Positions 26,001 through 38,000 of a stretch of DNA of 64,000 bases are shown piece by piece. The DNA lies in the NCBI RefSeq assembly GCF_000327385.1, contig NW_008709504.1, forward strand, positions 1 through 64,000. Direction: 5' to 3'. The DNA is from Lottia gigantea (lineage: Eukaryota > Mollusca > Gastropoda > Lottiidae). The stretch's first letter is position 1. Each line of letters opens with the position of its first letter. The notes under the pieces are model-generated. The model did no database searches, was not told the DNA's origin, and saw only the letters and a list, made by a program, of their open reading frames with translations. A program made the position numbers and the translations under genes.

Positions 26001-29000
26001 GTGTAAGCAACCAGATGTCCATTTCACAACAACTAAACTTAGAATCTGAAATAAGTTTTAGTAGCCTATTGTCTTTCTATGATTGGTCAGTCACTTAATT
26101 TGAGTTTTATTAACCAATCAAATTACATCTCAGGACTTCTGAACAACACTCTCATTTGAGTGTTTATGTGAAGGCATATCCATTGACAGAAACTGGAAAA
26201 TGAACTGATCTTTGTAGCATATTCTCTTTTTCCATTGTTGGTCAATGGAAGACTAAAGCTAAGCCTGTTAAATCTTGCTGAGGTACAGGAAACAATTTTT
26301 CTCTGCCTGTGCTTTTGTGTTGTAAATATTTGATTATCTTCACAACCACTGTCTCCTAACATTACTTAGTTAAGGGCTGATTACAGCTTCTCAAATTTCT
26401 GTCTTTTCTCTTGGCACCTAACAATACATCTTCAAATTTCAATATTTCCCTCGGCCTGCGCTTTCGTGATGTAAAAATAACATCCAATTACATTTTCTAG
26501 GTCAAGTCTGATTGGCATGAAACTACGCGAGAGTCGAGGTCGATCAAGATACAGATAAAGTTAAGTTGAAGAATGAAACTACAAGCTATTTATTTCCCTA
26601 GAGGAAACGCTTCAATAGCCTGGCATCATACTGTTTATAAATCACAACTACCCAATACAATATGGCATCACTCAACAATCAAAGCTAGAAATTACTTTTA
26701 TAGTTTGATAGAGGTTGCAAGATGGGAATTGATCAAACCATATCCCAATAATCTAGATTAGCAGTGAGGGGGGGGGGGGGGGGGGGGGGAAGGNNNNNNN
26801 NNNNNNNNNNNNNNNNNNNNNNNNNNNNNNNNNNNNNNNNNNNTGGGGGGGGGGGGAGGGTGTAACATCTTCAGCTACAGTGGTGGAATCTCTAAATGAC
26901 ATCATGATAAAGATTGAAGGATCAGAATCGATCGAAACTTGTAGCTAGATAAAGTTACAATCTAGATGAGGACCTGCTGTAGCATAATCTGTTAGGGTAT
27001 TGGAATCTTATCATGAATTCATTTGCTTGTTTATGACATAACCCCAAAGCTAACCTATTTCTAAGTGCTTTGCACATTTAAATTTGCGCTTTTAGACACT
27101 CTAGAGGTGAAACGGGATATTAGGCTACATCCTACTTTTCTACACTTGTTTGGGCTATTGAGGACTGGAAACACCATGCAGTATCCAAAGAGGGAAATAT
27201 TTCAGGCAGTGGTATTAGCCTACTCTTGTCCGATTTCCAACTGTTGAGATATCTTTAATGATGTGATTCACTCGATCAATTAGAAAAGACAACATTGTTA
27301 ATACTTCAAAACGTCATGTGACGTTTGTATTTGACCTAATATCGTAATTTCACGGAATCAGATAGCTGAAGTACCCCTTTAATATTCTAATCATCCAGAC
27401 GTAAAATGATTACTTCAAATTAATCTCAATTACCCAGTCTTAAAGAGTCTCAAATTGGAAGAACAAAGCAAATTAATGCAACATTCAGTTTAGTTTTCTT
27501 ATTTTATCTTCATTATCCTGTCAAAACGTCTGGCATCGCAGAAAAAATTTAAATAAAGACTCTATCATCCAGTGCACGGTAGGTTAAATTAACTTGTCAT
27601 TAATTTGTAATTTGTCTTCACTTGTTTAACATCAGTTTTCTTTATAAGATTAGTGTTTTGTTGGATTCTAAAATTCTCACAAATGAAATGGAGTTTTACC
27701 TCCTACTTTTCAGGGCCACTTTGGGTAAAAGAGGACTGACAATGCCATGCTGGGTGCAATGAGGGAAATTTTGTCAGGACATCGGCATTAGCCTGCTCGT
27801 GTTTGATTTCTAACTGTTTACGGATCTTTATGAGCACAGAATATAGAACAGGGGGCTTCAGACTGAAAGCTCTTTCCATTTCAGCTCACTGAACATGAGC
27901 GATTAAATTAAAGATGTCTTACCTTCAGGGGGACATTTGGAACCGTCAAAGCCACAAGTCGGGGTATCAGGGGGTGGGGAAGTCAATCCACCTGCCCAGT
28001 GAATATCTTTACCCACAACTGGTTCATATTTCTTCTTGTTGCCATAGTAATTAGCCACCACCTGAAATTAAAAATGAAATGGAGTTTTACATTCTACTGT
28101 TCTGCTTGTGTATGGGCTCAGGAAGAATAAAAGCAGTGTGCAATGAGGAAAACTTAACTAGCACACTCCTCCAGTTTAAGGAACATGAATAACTCTCTCT
28201 ATCTCTTCAACTTTCTAATTTCCTTCTGTTATTTATCATGCAGTGTGCAATGAGGGAGCTTTTTGATACTGCATTGGGTTTATCTTTATTCTGAAGGGGA
28301 CATATTTTTCTTAATTTCCTTCTGTTAATTATCATGAAGTGTGCAATGAGGAAAATTTTTAATCAACTATAGATTTAATTTCTCTATTCTGATGATGGTA
28401 TCTTTTCTAATTTCCTTGTGTCTTTCATCTTACATTATGACATGTTTCTTATTAATATGTTAATTAATTTCATATTAATATGTCATTTAATTATTTTTTC
28501 AAATTAATGACATCCTCTGTTAATTAATGTTTTGTATCTTGTTAATGAAATATACAGCTGGTGATAGATATGACTGTCTGTCTGAATCCAATCTTATTAA
28601 ATTTACATTACAATTTCCTTGCTTTCTTTTCAGATATTTTTCATCTCAATTGTAATCTAACAAGTATTATATGATAGTCCTGTTCTAAAGAAATCATTTC
28701 TAACCAATCAAAGCGTGTAATGTAGAACCTTATCACAAAGAATTGATGAATAGCTAATAATGTTTATTTTGATATTTAGGTTTGTCAACTCATTATCTCT
28801 TACAGAGAGTTCACATAGCTAATATTGTTTATGTGGTATCTAGGTTTGTCAACTCAACATCCCTTTTCACTTTCAGAGTGTTCACATAGCTAATAATATT
28901 TATTCATAATTTAGGTTTGTCACCTTAAAATCCCTTTCTGAGAGTCCACATAGCTAATAATTTTTATTTGTAATTTAGGTTTGTCACCTTAAAATCTCTT

Positions 29001-32000
29001 TCTGAGAGTTCACATAGATATTAGTCTTTCAAAATGACAATCAAAGAAGAAAAGGGTTAATTCTTCAAAGAATCTGGTATTGAACAATGCATTTTAAACA
29101 TTTAAACTATGAAACCTTGACAGGTTGGCAGCAAAACCCTGATTGACTAAACTTAGAGCCGATAAGTCTGATATTTCAGGAACTTTAAGAATTGTCTGAG
29201 ACTATGGCATCAAGTCCTGAATATAGATGACCTGTATAGACTAAACCATTGTTCCTGGAAGTTAATAGCAGAATTTATATGGCACCAATCTGAATATATC
29301 AGAAATATATCAGTCCAAGAGTTTAATCAAGATGGCACAGGAATAATCTTTTGTCTCAGGACAGATTGTTTGCAGACTAGCCTATAATCTATACAGAGCA
29401 CTCTAAGTACAAAATAGGTTTCAGAGGCTACAAGTTATACAGAGTACACTAAATACTTGTTTCAGGGATCCACAGTTGGGGTAAATCATAACTCCAAACC
29501 CCAAATCAGTCCACTACAGTTACCATTCATCCGCCCCTCCCTTCATTACTTAATTGGCACCAATTTTTAGGGATCAAAATACCCAATTCACAAGTCCCCC
29601 TCAATTGTCCCTTCTCCAGCCTCCACCCCCCATTCTACCCTGCAATACTAGAGTTATTTATGGTCACTAGGGTGACATCACACACAAGTTTACATCATCA
29701 GAATGACCTGCCCATCTCCCCTTCCTTGTGATACAAGACTAGCACCAGTCCCCCCTCCCCCCCTCCAGTACTTTAATAACGCCATTATAAACGGTCAGGA
29801 TGGCCTGCTGTCAGTCCAGATTAATCCAGTATGTAAATGATGTCTAATACTCAATAATTCTCTTTGTCTTGATTATCCAGTCTGATATTATCTTAATTTA
29901 CTTTCCATGTATCTATTTCCTCCCCATTTATTTTCTTTTATACTCTCTATTCTTGTTATAGTTAATATAAATACTTAATGAATAGTATTAGCTATGTGGA
30001 CTCTCTGAAAGGTACACCAAGTTAAAAGACCTAAATACCAAAATAACAGTATAGTTGTGTAGACTCTCTGAAAGGGATACCGAGTTGACAAATCTAAATA
30101 CCAAATAAACATTAAAAGCAAACTAATACATACCTCAAATTTACTGTTTTCTGGATTCATATCCAGCAGGGAATAATCAGCATTCCGGTCTCCATTGGCG
30201 TCGATACTGACGGTGCCAGTTATTCCTGGAAATAGATCAAGATTGAATCATCCCTAAGGTCAACAAAAAAATTTGACCACAGCCTTTAGATTATCTTTGA
30301 AAGATCAATGTCAAAATGAAATGAAATGAATGGAGTTTCAGTCCTACTTTTCTGCACCATGTGGGCTAATGAAGACGGGCAACGTCATGCAGAGTGCGAT
30401 GAGGGAAATTTTGCCATGACAGCGGCATTAGCCTGCTCTTTTTCGATTTCCAACTGTTGAGGGATCTTTAACGTACACAGCCTGTAGCATACGGGGCCTC
30501 GGTTTATTGTCCCATACGAACAATTAGACGCTTTTTCCATGTCAGCCCCTCTTACCTGCATCACTGACAGGAGGAAACCGGGTTGAAAAATCCAAAGGAA
30601 TTATCTCGACCTATGCTGGGATTGAACCCTGGACCTTCAGGTTAGCGAGCAAGTGTCTAACTCACTGAGCCACAGCGGCTCCCAAAGATCAATGTCAAGA
30701 GGTTTGGTCAAGGACTAACTGGTAGAAAGGATCTTTGTGAATCAAAGTTGTTATCTGTGTAAAATGTTTTTACCTTTTTCTTTTAATTCTAATATTTTTC
30801 AACATTATTTTAAATGATAGTGTTTTTACAGTATTGTTAATAACAACTTGTTACTACGCCTTTTCATTGGACAAATATGGTTCATCTCTAGATATATTTT
30901 CTATTGTACAGATATTTTAAATTTTATTATTCATGACGAAAATAGAGAAATTGTGAAATTTTTTCTCGCAAAAAATATCGTGAAAATCGTGCCAACTGTT
31001 GCATTGTGTTTTCAAGAACTTCATCACCTCCAGCAAAATAAATAAAATCTTGCGAATTTCTTGAAAATTGTTTTCTTCAAGTATGTTGATTTAGATCTAT
31101 AACATGGAGGCTGTTCTCGGAACCGACAGTACGACTTGGTAATATTTGTTCATGAACCATTCAATTTTAAAAATAGTCATTCTTATTTGAAGAAATTTTG
31201 TCATATATCTCTATGTTACTTTAAGAGTTAGTGCTCTGAACTAAGATAATAGGCCTATGTAGATTTGGAACTTAAACCCTGCCACAGACGAGAGAAACTA
31301 ACTGAGCTGCCTGCCTCAAGAGATTGGGTGCTAAACTGTACACTGAATTTTTAGTGAGATTTCTGCCTCGAGAGGCTGCGAGGAAACTATCTACTTGTTT
31401 GACATTTTTTGCCTCAAGAGGCCAGAAATTCTCCATGTGCATCTCCTGCTGCCAGCTGAGCTAGAAAAAGTAGCTAACCAATAAAAACGCATTGATGGAA
31501 TTCTAAGGAATTCCAAAACAGTGAAGTGAGGCCATTTTGATCAGTTAACTGACACGGATGCAGTCCGAACGTTCTTCGGTTGTTTTCGTTGACGTACAGA
31601 TTTTCTAGTGAGATAATATCTCAGGAGAGAGCTCTTGTCTGCTGTGAAATCAGTAGTGAGAATGTTGCTCAGCTCCCGACCTTTTGAGACCGGCAGCTCA
31701 GCTAGTTCATCTCGTCTGCAGCAGGCTTAAGCAAGCACGTGGCAGGGTGTGTTAACGTTTTTATAGACACAAGGTGTTAACTAACAATAGATCACAATTG
31801 AGAAAGCTGTTTTACCAAATGAATGAAGAGGATTGACTTCCAAACTTTTAGCTCTTAATTCAGTTGTCTACTTTTATAAAACAGTTTTCTAAAAACAATG
31901 TAAGGTCTTGCCTGCAGTTGCCTAATGAAATAACAACATTGTCCATCTTTGTAGAACCACTCCTGGGGAAAAAATGGATTGTCCCCCTGCAAAAATTCGG

Positions 32001-35000
32001 ACAACCAACCAATTTCAATACTGCAAATAAATACTATACACCATTACCCCTCCTAATATATTACTTGCGCCTCCTAATATATTACTTGCGCCTCCAGATA
32101 TATTACTTGCGCCTCCTAATATATTACTTGCGCCTCCAGATATATTACTTGCGCCTCCTAATATATTACTGGCCCCTCCAGATATATCACTTTCCCCTCC
32201 AGATATATCACTTGCCCCTCCAGATATATTACTTGCCCCTCCAAATATATTACTTGCCCCTCCAGATATATTACTTCTCCCATCAGATATATTACCTGCC
32301 CCTCCAAATATATTACTTCTCCCACCAGATATATTACTTATCCCTCCAGATATATTACTTGCCCCTCCAGATATATTACTTGCGCCTCCTAATATATTAC
32401 TTTCCCCTCCAGATATATCACTTGCCCCTTCAGGTATATTACTTCTCCCATCAGATATATTACTTGTCCCTCCAGATATATTACTTGTCCCTCCAGATAT
32501 ATTACTTGCCCCTCCAGATATATTACTTATCCCTCCAGATATATTACTTGCCCCTCCAAACAATCCAGTCTGGCTAAGGGCCAGGTAAAAACAGTTTCCA
32601 TACCTTCAGTTATCAACCAATATAACAAGACACATTCAGAAAAAAAAAACACAAAACAAAATCAATGCTGGCTTTAGAAATTTCATATAAAAAATTAAGA
32701 ATTAAAAATGGATTTGTTAGAATTTGCGAAGATCAATATGTTTGATTGAACATTAATCGGTGCCACCTCTCTACTTGACAACTTGTCAAATATTGTCTTT
32801 CATCTCAAATTCTTCTTCCTTTCATCTTGTTTCTTTACGACAAGTTCTTACTCTCCATCTTAGATTGATCTTACACCATGATACTAATCAGGTTATAAAT
32901 ATAACATCCACAAATCAAATATATCTTAAAGAGAGATAAGAGTGGTGTTTTTTAGGCTTAGTATGTGTATCAGAGACACTTATATCTTCTACTCCCTCCA
33001 AACCGACTTTCAAGACACTTATGGCTTCTTAGAATAGTATAAATAGAAGCTATAAGTGTACCTGATACACATACAAAGACTAGAAAATCAGAATGGTGTA
33101 AATAGAAGCTATAAGTGTCTCTGATACACATACAAAGACTAGAAAATCAGAATAGTGTGAATAGAAGCTATAAGTGTACCCGATACACATACAAAGACTA
33201 GAAAATCAGAATGGTATAAATAGAAGCTATAAGTGTCTCTGATACATATACAAAGACTAGAAATCAGAATGGTTTAAATAGAAGTTATAAGTGTCTCTGA
33301 TACACATACAAAGACTAGAATATCAGAATAGTGTGAATAGAAGCTATAAGTGTACCCGATACACATACAAAGACTAGAAAATCAGAATGGTGTAAATAGT
33401 AGCTATAAGTGTCTCTGATACACATACAAAGACTAGAAAATCAGAATGGTTTAAATAGAAGCTATAAGTGTCTCTGATACACATACAAAGACTAGAATAT
33501 CAGAATAGTGTGAATAAAAGCTATAAGTGTACCCGATACGCATACAAAGACTAGAAAATCAGAATGGTGTAAATAGAAGCTATAAGTGTCTCTGATACAT
33601 ATACAAAGACTAGAAAATCAGACTGGTTTAAATAGAAGTTATGAGTGTCTCTGATACACATACAAAGACTAGAAAATCAGAATGGTGTAAATAGAAGCTA
33701 TAAGTGTCTCTGATACATATACAAAGACTAGAAAATCAGAATGGTGTAAATAGAAGCTATAAGTGTCTCTGATACACATACAAAGACTAGAAAATCAGAA
33801 TGGTGTAAATAGAAGCTATAAGTGTCTCTGATACATATACAAAGACTAGAAAATCAGAATGGTTTAAATAGAAGTTATAAGTGTCTCTGATACACATACA
33901 AAGACTAGAATATCAGAATAGTGTGAATAGAAGCTATAAGTGTACCCGATACACATACAAAGACTAGAAAATCAGAATGGTGTAAATAGTAGCTATAAGT
34001 GTCTCTGATACACATACAAAGACTAGAATATCAGAATAGTGTGAATAGAAGCTATAAGTGTACCCAATACACATACAAAGACTAGAAAATCAGAATGGTG
34101 TAAATAGAAGCTATAAGTGTCTCTAATACACATACAAAGACTAGAATATCAGAATGGTGTGAATAGAAGCTATAAGTGTACCCGATACACATACAAAGAC
34201 TAGAAAATCAGAATGGTGTAAATAGAAGCTATAAGTGTCTCTGATACACATACAAAGACTAGAATATCAGAATGGTGTGAATAGAAGCTATAAGTGTCTC
34301 TGATACACATACAAAGACTAGAATATCAGAATGGTGTGAATAGAAGCTATAAGTGTACCCGGTACACATACAAAGACTAGAATATCAGAATGGTGTAAAT
34401 AGAAGCTATAAGTGTACCCGGTACACATACAAAGACTAGAATATCAGAATGGTGCTAATAGAAGCTATAAGTGTCTCTGATACACATACAAAGACTAGAA
34501 AATCAGAATCACCAAAACACAAAAACCTTGAAGAGTCTCTTTAATTCACTGTTCAATATATTTCTTGTAGAAACATATAGAAAAAAGTTGATTTATGTGA
34601 TGTTTAAATCACCATGTTTTTGCTTCAGTTATCAGATGATTAAAGAGGGAGAATTATTCAATACTGAATCCAAATCATTTTTGAAATCTAATTTACCCCG
34701 TGTTGATTTTCCAACAAGAAATCTGATTGTTTTGCGTGATTTAAATTTAAACCATCGCTGTCAGGGAATAAATCTGCCTGAAAAACGACCAAATGTGATT
34801 TTTATGTCGCTAATAAAATAAGCGAAACAGATTGTAAAATTACATCGTAATCTTACGACCATGAAAATCTGGGGAAAATGCAGAAAATTTTGTTTTTATC
34901 TATGTTACAATGATTTAAATAAATTAGGGTCTTTGATGAAAACATGGTGGAATAATTCAGATAAATCTTCGGAAATTGACGACTCTGTAATTGATAGATT

Positions 35001-38000
35001 TATTCCGTCATTTTAAGTTTTCCAGGGAATGAATCTTTATTCTGATTATATTCGATCTTATTCTAATCTTGCTTACACTTGTTTTACGGCAAGTCACTAA
35101 TTATAAAATTTACGTGATGTTTTTGTCATCATTAAAAATTCGCTTTTAAAAAAAGAAAGGAAGATAAAAACAACTATATTTTACAAGGATAACAACTTAG
35201 GTTCTCAAGGATTCTTTCTATCAGCTGGTCCTTGATCAAGCCTCTTGGTAATGTTTTTGCAAGGATAACAATTTAGATTTACAAAGATCCTTTCTACCAG
35301 CTCGTCCTTGGTCAATCGTCTTGTTACCCATGGGTCCTCATTGTTTCATATACCGATATGATTGATTTTGTGTGATGCCAGTCTGATAGTCAGTATAAGA
35401 AAGGACAGGGTTAGAGGGGGGGAATAGGGTGAATTCGATCTTACCTTCAAATGTTCTATTCCACATCCTCTGGGTAATGTGAGATCCGTTGGATATTGAG
35501 ATGTTGGCTTCAAGAGTCTCATTCAACGCCAGGGAGTACAATAATACTGCATCATGGAAGGCTCCCACAAAACTGTTCACCTGAAACATTGAAGGAGTAA
35601 GCTTTTATTCAATTGCAATAGAACCGGAAATTGGGTTTCTTTTCTGAAAAGAGACACAGGTGACCAAAACTGACTTCTGGCTAAGTCATCATTTTATTTC
35701 CCTTTGGACCTCAACACAAGTAATAGAAATGTGTTACCTCTTCTTCTCCATAAGTAAAATTATTATACATGGTTTTAGCTCGTTTCTTCACCTCTTCAGA
35801 GAACATCCTGTATTCGGGGCTGTTTGGTTTTCTCAATGTTACAGTCATTAGGGCATCGTAGGCTTTTCTGGCTTTATCATTCCGCTCTTCAGTATCGTTT
35901 TCACGGTACCACGGTCTCTCACTGGCATTTTTACTGAAATATATAAAAGTTATTCATAAAGATTTTATCATTATTATTATTATTATGGTGAAAAATAAAT
36001 TACGATCCACTGCAATATACAGATTCCAGTAATGAAAATATCTAGCTGACCATTTTTCAATAACAAAATTGTCAGTCCAAAACATGCAAACAGATTCAGA
36101 ATCCAACAACATGCAAAATAGAGATCAATAATCTAATATACAACTAATTTGTTAGTCCAAAACATGAAAACAGAGTCAAAATCCAACACCATACGATATA
36201 TAAATCCCAATATGCCTTGCTGCTTTTGTTTGATAATTATTGCAGTGTGTAGCTAGCAGGGCTTGCTCATCTTTCAGAACACTTAATACCACTCTTTGTA
36301 GAATTTCATCAATACCCGTTTCACAGATCTACTAGCTAGTTCGAGACATTAATTTCTTTGACTAATGTATTTCCACAACTTTTCAACCCAATTTCCTGTC
36401 TTGGAGTTCCATCGACAGACCTCCATTCATAAAGTTAACAGGTCTTATAACGAGGAAAGGCCGTATTTAGTAGAGAATGGTCCTAGAAAAAATCTTTGGC
36501 ATTTTCAAGGTCTTCAGATTCATCAATAGATGAACAAACCATAGAAATTTATTTACTTTTCTTAACTAAACAAAGCAAAAGGTTTCATAACCATTCAAAA
36601 TAAAAAAAATAAATTTAGTTTATTTACAAGGTTAACAACTTAGGTTCAAGAGAATCTTGTCTACCAGCTGGTCATTGACCGACATTTTGGTAATGTTTAC
36701 AAGGTTAACAACTAAGGCTCCCTTAAGGATCCTTTCTACCAGCTGGTCCTTGGTCAAACCTCTCGTGAATGATTTTTAAAAGGTTAACAACTAAGGTTCA
36801 AGAGAACCTTGTCTACCAGTTGGTCATTGGTCATATCTCTTGGTAATGATTTTACAAGGATACTGACTACCCTTCGTCCAGCTGGTCCTTGTCCAAACCT
36901 CTTGGCATTGACCTTTCCTGGATTATCTGTACCCATTTACAGCTGGAATTATGAAGAAAGTTGACTTATTCAAAACATGCTGACTGAGACTAGAACCTAC
37001 GACCACCATTTAACAAGCGGACAACCTGATTGTGAGGCAGGTCTTAATTTAGTCATTAAATAAAAGATAGGCTTCGATTATTGTCTTAACAGAAAAACCA
37101 ACAAGCATGATCTATTCGAATAGCTTCCAGCCAAAGTTGTTAGGAACTGTCTAACGAAGCAGAAACACCAATGAAGATTTTTAATGGAAGACATGAAATG
37201 TCTGGGAGAGGCGTATTGAAGTTAAGTCGAAATGGCTAAATCTATTAAGTAAGCCAAGTACAAAGGGCTAAAGAAATGAAAAGAACATTGTCAATTGATT
37301 AACCTACGGTAGATTCACGTTGATTTTATTCTGATGGCGTTAATCTGACATTTGGTACTTTACAGTCATAAACTCTGGTCTGTTATAAGACTCAGAAACA
37401 AGTGAGGTAACTAAACAGCAGTGATGACAGTCCAAGGGGTGCAGGGAGACAATAAAAACCCACCTCAGAACCAAGACTGGCTCACCTTGACTTTAAAGAA
37501 ATTGTCTAGCCAGTGTTGGAGCCAGGTTTACGTTCGAGGGAAAGGGGGGCACGGAGACAATAACAAACCCACCTCAGAACTGAGACTGGCTCACCTTGAT
37601 TTTAAAGAGATTGTAAAGAGATTGTCTAGCCAGTGTTGGAGACAGGTTTACATCCGAGGGAAAGGGGGTAGGGGCAATATATGAGGTTGTCGGAATCTCT
37701 AACGTAGCCCCCTCTGCCCCCCGTTTGGCTCTGCCACTGTGTCTATCCTTTGTATGTGTATCAGGTACATCGACAGAATCAATTTGCATCATTCACTTTT
37801 TTTTATTCAAAATATGATATGCCTACTGTCAGCATTAACTTAAACATTGTGTACTCTAGAATCATAAACTTTAAACCAATCTGATACAGTCAAATACAGT
37901 CAGTACCAAACTGTAAGAGACATAAGACAGGCACTCTGTTTACCTTAGATAAATATTCAGTGCTAAAGAGTCATAAGAAATAATATCACTAAATGGCTTG

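Larger units (their letters stand above)
23854..27922 (-). other. 4.1-kb intron between NPR exons 5 and 6, with assembly gap
   Basis: No internal gene seen. It contains the 82-bp array, a diverged duplication with AGGTCATAG / AGATCCA(G/T)GAAA (about 25235-25470), two CCAAT fold-backs (about 25.93 and 26.08 kb), a G homopolymer next to an N gap, and two SINE fragments. Confidence 0.65.
28062..30133 (-). other. 2.1-kb intron between NPR exons 4 and 5
   Basis: No internal gene. Several partial SINE words (GCAGTGTGCAATGAGGAAAA) recur at 28.13, 28.24 and 28.34 kb. CTCTCTGAAAGG-family units lie at 28.75-29.01 and 29.99-30.11 kb. 29.5-29.8 kb is C-rich on the plus strand. Confidence 0.65.
30226..35444 (-). 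other. 5.2-kb intron between NPR exons 3 and 4
   Basis: No internal gene supported. It holds an intact SINE, a 76-bp-family fragment, a region with GCCTC(A/G)AGAGGC words (31.3-31.45 kb), the second 21-bp array, the 59-bp array and another 76-bp-family fragment (35.17-35.33 kb). Confidence 0.7.

Noticed and set aside
30640-30683. tRNA gene signal (A box and B box)
   Set aside because: It is the head of the SINE, continuous with the SINE body, and cannot complete a proper cloverleaf with acceptor stem.
31864-32577. 237-codon plus-strand and 182-codon minus-strand frames with seven-residue repeats
   Set aside because: They coincide exactly with the second 21-bp satellite inside an NPR intron, with no start context, splice support or non-repeat domain.
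34471-34821. 116-codon plus-strand frame
   Set aside because: Its start lies in the last unit of the 59-bp satellite and the rest is AT-rich intron without features.
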